Positions 60,633 to 64,000 of a stretch of 64,000 nucleotides of DNA are shown piece after piece. The notes under the pieces were generated by a model. The model had not been told where the DNA came from, made no database searches, and was given only the letters and a program-made list of their open reading frames with translations. The stretch is from Hirudo medicinalis. Lineage: Eukaryota > Annelida > Clitellata > Hirudinida > Hirudinidae. Position 1 is the first letter of the stretch; every line of letters begins with the position of its first letter. Position numbers and translations under genes: made by a program. The DNA lies in contig MPNW01000118.1 in the NCBI GenBank assembly GCA_011800805.1, positions 21,922 to 85,921 on the forward strand, given 5' to 3'.

Positions 60633-63600
60633 TAGGGAGACTGAGTTCGGTGAATTGAAATTAAACGACCAATTAAACGAAAAGATTGCGACAGCTGAAG
60701 AGGCAGTTGGGGATGTAATGTAGTGATGACGATGGTGATGATGCTGGAGGTGGTGGTAATGATGGATGTTTGAACAACCTGGTTGGTCTCTCCCATTGTG
60801 TAGTTCTCGTGATATGATTCAAGTACAGGACTCGACCAGTAGATGATGTCCTCTCGCCCCAGCTATTTATGGAAACAAAACTAATAGTAATAATAATAAT
60901 AATAATAATAAATTTGGTCAAACAAGCACATGAACATGAAACTTGTTGTAATGGGTTGAACAATTATGAACTTGCAAACATAACTCATTAATAATAATCA
61001 GTTGATGCAGATAATGATAATGATGATGTCTATTCAAAAGCAATTATTGGTTTTTAGTAGTTCGAAACATTGTCGATGAGGACGACGACGGTAATGATAA
61101 TGATACCGGTATGAGAGAAATCATGATAGTCAATCATTGCCGTTGTGATTTCCATTCTATAACTACGTACATCACTCCAAAATGCTCATGACCACGCAAT
61201 CCGCCCACCTTATAAATTCATTCATCAACCACCCACTTTTCAACCAATCCATCCACAAACCAACCACTCTTCAATCCCTCAATCAATCAATCCATCAACC
61301 AACCATTCTTCAATCAATCCATCCATCAACCAATCATGCTTCAATCAATCAATCCATCCATTCTACAATTCTTCCATCTCATCATTCCACAACTGGATGG
61401 ATCGAGCAGCTCAACAAAGGAGAGATTTATTAGACACAGGATGTCGAATGAGAGGTGCTTAGTCAGGATTTTTCATCAACCACTTGCCATCCTGGTTGGC
61501 TCCGAATCTGATGAGATGGATGGCCAGCCAAGCAGATACGCAACGGGAGAGGAATTCAAAGATGTAAACAAACACAAAGCATGATACAAGTAAGCCAGTG
61601 GAGAACAGTCATGCAACAGAACCAAGAGTCATTCCTGACACTTAGTCATTTCTATGCAAGAGTGACGTCAAAGACAAAAATGCGAGTCATGTCCAGATGT
61701 TAAGAGAGGGCTGTGTTTTCATCTATTGTATTTGTGAATCTATTCATTGTTGAAAGTCTAAAAATAACACAGGCATGAATCATGATGCTGTTGCAAAAAA
61801 AAGCAGCCCAACACTTGTTAAAGTAAATATAGCTCTTTAAGTCTCCTCATGACTTTCTTTATTCGTTCTAAGAATAATACACTCTTTCGGTGTAAACCAT
61901 TTGATTTAAAAGTTGCACACCAATGTCGTCAAGTTGGTGATGGTTCTAAGTTGTTTTAACTGGCTCAAAGGGCTCTTAAAGTGACCTGACCCCAAAGGAT
62001 TCCTAAAGATGACCTGACCTGACCTGCAGTCCTCCTCTGAGGCCCAATACATTCCTAGGACCAATGAATGGTCATGGAATCGAATGACTCACGGCACCCC
62101 ATTATCAGTCGGTTTCCATGGAGACAGATTATTGCTCTGCTATTCAAGGCCAATAAACACGAGGATAGAAACTCGATGAAAATTTATTCGTGGCCTGCTA
62201 TTTGATCTCATCTCTTGAGAGCAGTTCACATCACTATCGAGAGCATAATGGTGGTAGCTATTCCCAAGCACTAGCCCAGCATCCATCATGGAGCACACGG
62301 ACAGACAAAGAAACAAGGGCAAAGTGATGCAGACAGATACGAAAGTGCTACAAAAGAAAGAGTAGTGAGAATTAGTGCTAAGTGCTGTATTCAAACAATC
62401 ATGCTGAGAGCATAGTTCATGATTTGGTGCTCAATTTAGTTGTGAAATGATTTTTAAATTATGACATTTTGATCATAATTCTCGATTTAATCAGCTCAAT
62501 TTTTTTTAATAAGTGACTTGTGTTCCTGCTTTCACATCTCCATCGAACAATCTATTCGTAATGTAAATAAAAATACTTTATTTTATTTTATACTTTAAAA
62601 ATAATTTATTTTTTAATTATTAATTAACCATCTTCTGTAACCATGTAACAAAAGGGTGGTGGTGGTCGATGAAAACTAAAGTAATACCTCAATGTCCAAC
62701 TTGATTTTAATGGGATGGAATTTGAAAGCCATCAAAAAGTACTCAACATTTTGAGGTGTCTGAATTAATAAAGGCAGAAACTAAAAAGCATGACTAAAAA
62801 CCTAAAAGCTGAAATTATAGCACTAAGTGGAAGATGCAAAAATGGTGATGATAGCAATAGCAGAGGTGTCAAAAGATTTCATGATAATAATAATAATAAT
62901 AATAATTAAAATTTTTAATAACGCTTAATATCGCTCATATAAATAAGTTGTGTGTGCTTGAATTCCTAAAACTCTGAGATTAAAAGACTGATAAAATTAA
63001 TTTCAGTCATAGAATATTGATATTAAGATTTCAGGAAACATTCTTCGTAATTTTTTATTTCAAAAATTATGCAGAGACCGAGAAGAGCGAAGGAGGTCAG
63101 TTGCGAATCTAAGATTTCAACCAAACTTCTCGGTTTTCATTTGTTCGAAAGTTGTTTGAAGTTAAACGAGGATTGTCTGAAGAAATTTGCCCACAAAACC
63201 AAAAAGGAACAACTGAAAGATGTAACTGAGGATGTTGCAGAACTTAAACTGATTATCAAGACAACTGGGCCTTCCATGCCATTGCTTACAGAAGAAGAGC
63301 AGTCAAATGAATTGACAGAACTAGATTTTCTAGTTCTTCAAATTACTTTTGACTTGTGATGAATCATGCATGCATAGTTTAAGCTGTTTAGCTAAGTTGT
63401 ATTCACTTTCATAGTCCCGCAGAGATCCGAGCCATGTTTGGGGACTCTAAAAATTTATGTTGCGGTACACTTATTTGGACAGATGGATTTTGAATATTTG
63501 GTCGGGGAAAATAAAAATTATTATTCGTGCTTATTGATTACCCATTAATTATTCATTATTATGATGATGATGACAGTGACAGACACGGCGATAGAGAATG

Positions 63601-63786
63601 CGACGTCAACCCACCCCTCCGGCAACTCGGACGGGTCCGATTCAATGGGCGGGGAGGCGGAGGTGAACTCCTGGTTGTCATGGATACGGGGACTGGCGGA
63701 CGTCCTGTCCCTGGATATGAGACTGATGACCAGGTAGCCCCTGATTACTTCATCAGAGGACATTCGCTGCAATTCTATCTTCTGGA
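54685..63786 (-). CDS. SMURF2: SMURF-type HECT E3 ubiquitin ligase, 5' partial
   Basis: SMURF ligases ubiquitinate SMADs, receptors and RhoA to tune TGF-beta/BMP signalling and cell polarity. Exons in reading order: 63786-63615, 60862-60779, 60408-60087, 59545-59461, 59216-59049, 58703-58346, one mostly inside the N gap and ending at 57968, 57419-57305, 57041-56863, 56636-56499, 55917-55797, 55575-55374, 55149-55065, 54784-54685. The C2 domain lies beyond the window; its trailing [15 protein letters not shown] is seen. Three WW domains follow: [38 protein letters not shown] and [19 protein letters not shown], the SMURF2 number. The HECT domain is well kept, with catalytic Cys in KAHTCFNRID and the end ETCGFTVE. 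Exon 3 appears to change frame (see findings). The SMURF1/2 split may not apply outside vertebrates. Confidence 0.93.
57978..58062. other. Assembly gap of 85 N
   Basis: The run of N removes most of the HECT exon whose last bases (IAR codons) are at 57977-57968. The missing segment in SMURFs is about 35 residues (around 105 nt), more than the gap allows with a splice site, so the gap length is an estimate or extra sequence is lost. Confidence 0.98.
60010..60080. repeat. (ATC)n/(ACC)n microsatellite beside a SMURF donor site
   Basis: caccatcatcatcaccaccaccaccacc then ATC units. On the coding (minus) strand this is a GAT/GGT tract right after the donor of the exon ending at 60087. Confidence 0.8.
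60593..60634. repeat. (ATC)n microsatellite
   Basis: A dozen ATC units in the SMURF intron between the second and third exon in the window. Confidence 0.8.
61205..61378. repeat. Degenerate tandem array of caatcaatccatcaaccaacca-like units
   Basis: Repeats of aatcaatc, atccatcaacca and attcttcaatc in changing order, in the large SMURF intron (60863-63614). Confidence 0.65.
63069..63359 (+). CDS. Possible intron-nested gene or exon, 96 residues, unknown
   Basis: I do not recognise this protein. The plus-strand frame starts with an ATG directly followed by CAG, so tatgcag may instead be an acceptor and the frame a last exon starting at 63074. It begins with a basic stretch (RPRRAKEV) and continues with charged helical segments ([38 protein letters not shown]). 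It has even amino-acid use, unlike the low-complexity frames around it, and a proper stop. It lies opposite in strand to SMURF, inside its large intron. It could be a small nested gene, a retrocopy or chance. Confidence 0.4.
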   Translation: MQRPRRAKEVSCESKISTKLLGFHLFESCLKLNEDCLKKFAHKTKKEQLKDVTEDVAELKLIIKTTGPSMPLLTEEEQSNELTELDFLVLQITFDL

Positions 63787-64000
63787 CTGTAGGAGTGCAA
63801 TGATGCAATAGTTGTAGTACAATTGACATGGAAAAATATTGATCATTTTATCAATAACTAATGTTAATAATTAAGATTGTGTTAGTAAAGCTATAAAAAA
63901 AACAACATACTGCAGGCAAACCAGCCTCTCTCAGTGGCCTCTCTCAACTAACAATAAAGAGTTGATTTGCTAATAGCAGGTAATTCATACTTATAAACAT
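63787..64000. other. SMURF intron, right edge of window
   Basis: No exon seen. The C2-coding exons of SMURF must lie to the right of the window. Confidence 0.5.

Larger units (their letters stand above)
60863..63614 (-). other. Large SMURF intron
   Basis: Apart from the tandem array at 61205-61378 and the 96-codon open frame at 63069-63359, this intron shows only low-complexity AT-rich sequence and no recognised exon of SMURF. A further coding exon cannot be excluded, although the phase fits directly across the intron. Confidence 0.5.

Overview
The window is nuclear DNA from an animal: AT-rich, full of trinucleotide microsatellites (GAT/ATC, ATT) and dispersed repeats, with split genes that use GT-AG introns. 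The proteins are ordinary metazoan ones. Base composition, intron style and the proteins suggest a lophotrochozoan, perhaps an annelid such as the leech Helobdella; that placement is inference. All exon models below were made by eye from splice sites, reading-frame phase and remembered family sequences, with no computed alignment.

Layout, left to right. 536-789 (-): one unidentified candidate exon. 1682-26273 (+): a complete 58-exon gene for the bridge-like lipid transfer protein BLTP2/KIAA0100/Hobbit, about 2,202 residues. 27227-29428 (+): KDEL receptor, four exons, one apparent frameshift. 30220-32569 (-): TIMM23, seven exons. 33451-36908 (-): a divergent pentameric ligand-gated ion channel subunit without the Cys-loop cysteines. 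37813-38091 (-): a small basic protein of unknown function, head to head with LRR1. 38417-41486 (+): LRR1, the CUL2 substrate receptor. 43655-47812 (-): casein kinase 1 delta/epsilon. 49338-52471 (+): a DUF4806 protein whose last intron holds wrecked LINE and pogo/Tigger pieces. 54685 to about 63786 (-): SMURF-type HECT ubiquitin ligase, 5' partial, with an 85-N assembly gap over one HECT exon and a possible 96-residue gene in one intron.

The genes do not form a pathway; they are housekeeping or signalling genes that happen to be adjacent. BLTP2, the KDEL receptor and TIMM23 act in organelle membranes; LRR1 and SMURF are ubiquitin-ligase parts; CK1 is a regulatory kinase.

The most interesting signals are: (1) BLTP2 introns with a GAT-rich tract after the donor and an exactly complementary ATC-rich tract before the acceptor, able to form long stems that bring the splice sites together (best case 6665-6868); (2) the Cys-less channel subunit; (3) a tRNA-derived SINE family with visible A and B boxes and an ATT-repeat tail; (4) the DUF4806 gene carrying nested transposon debris; (5) the head-to-head LRR1/small-protein pair.
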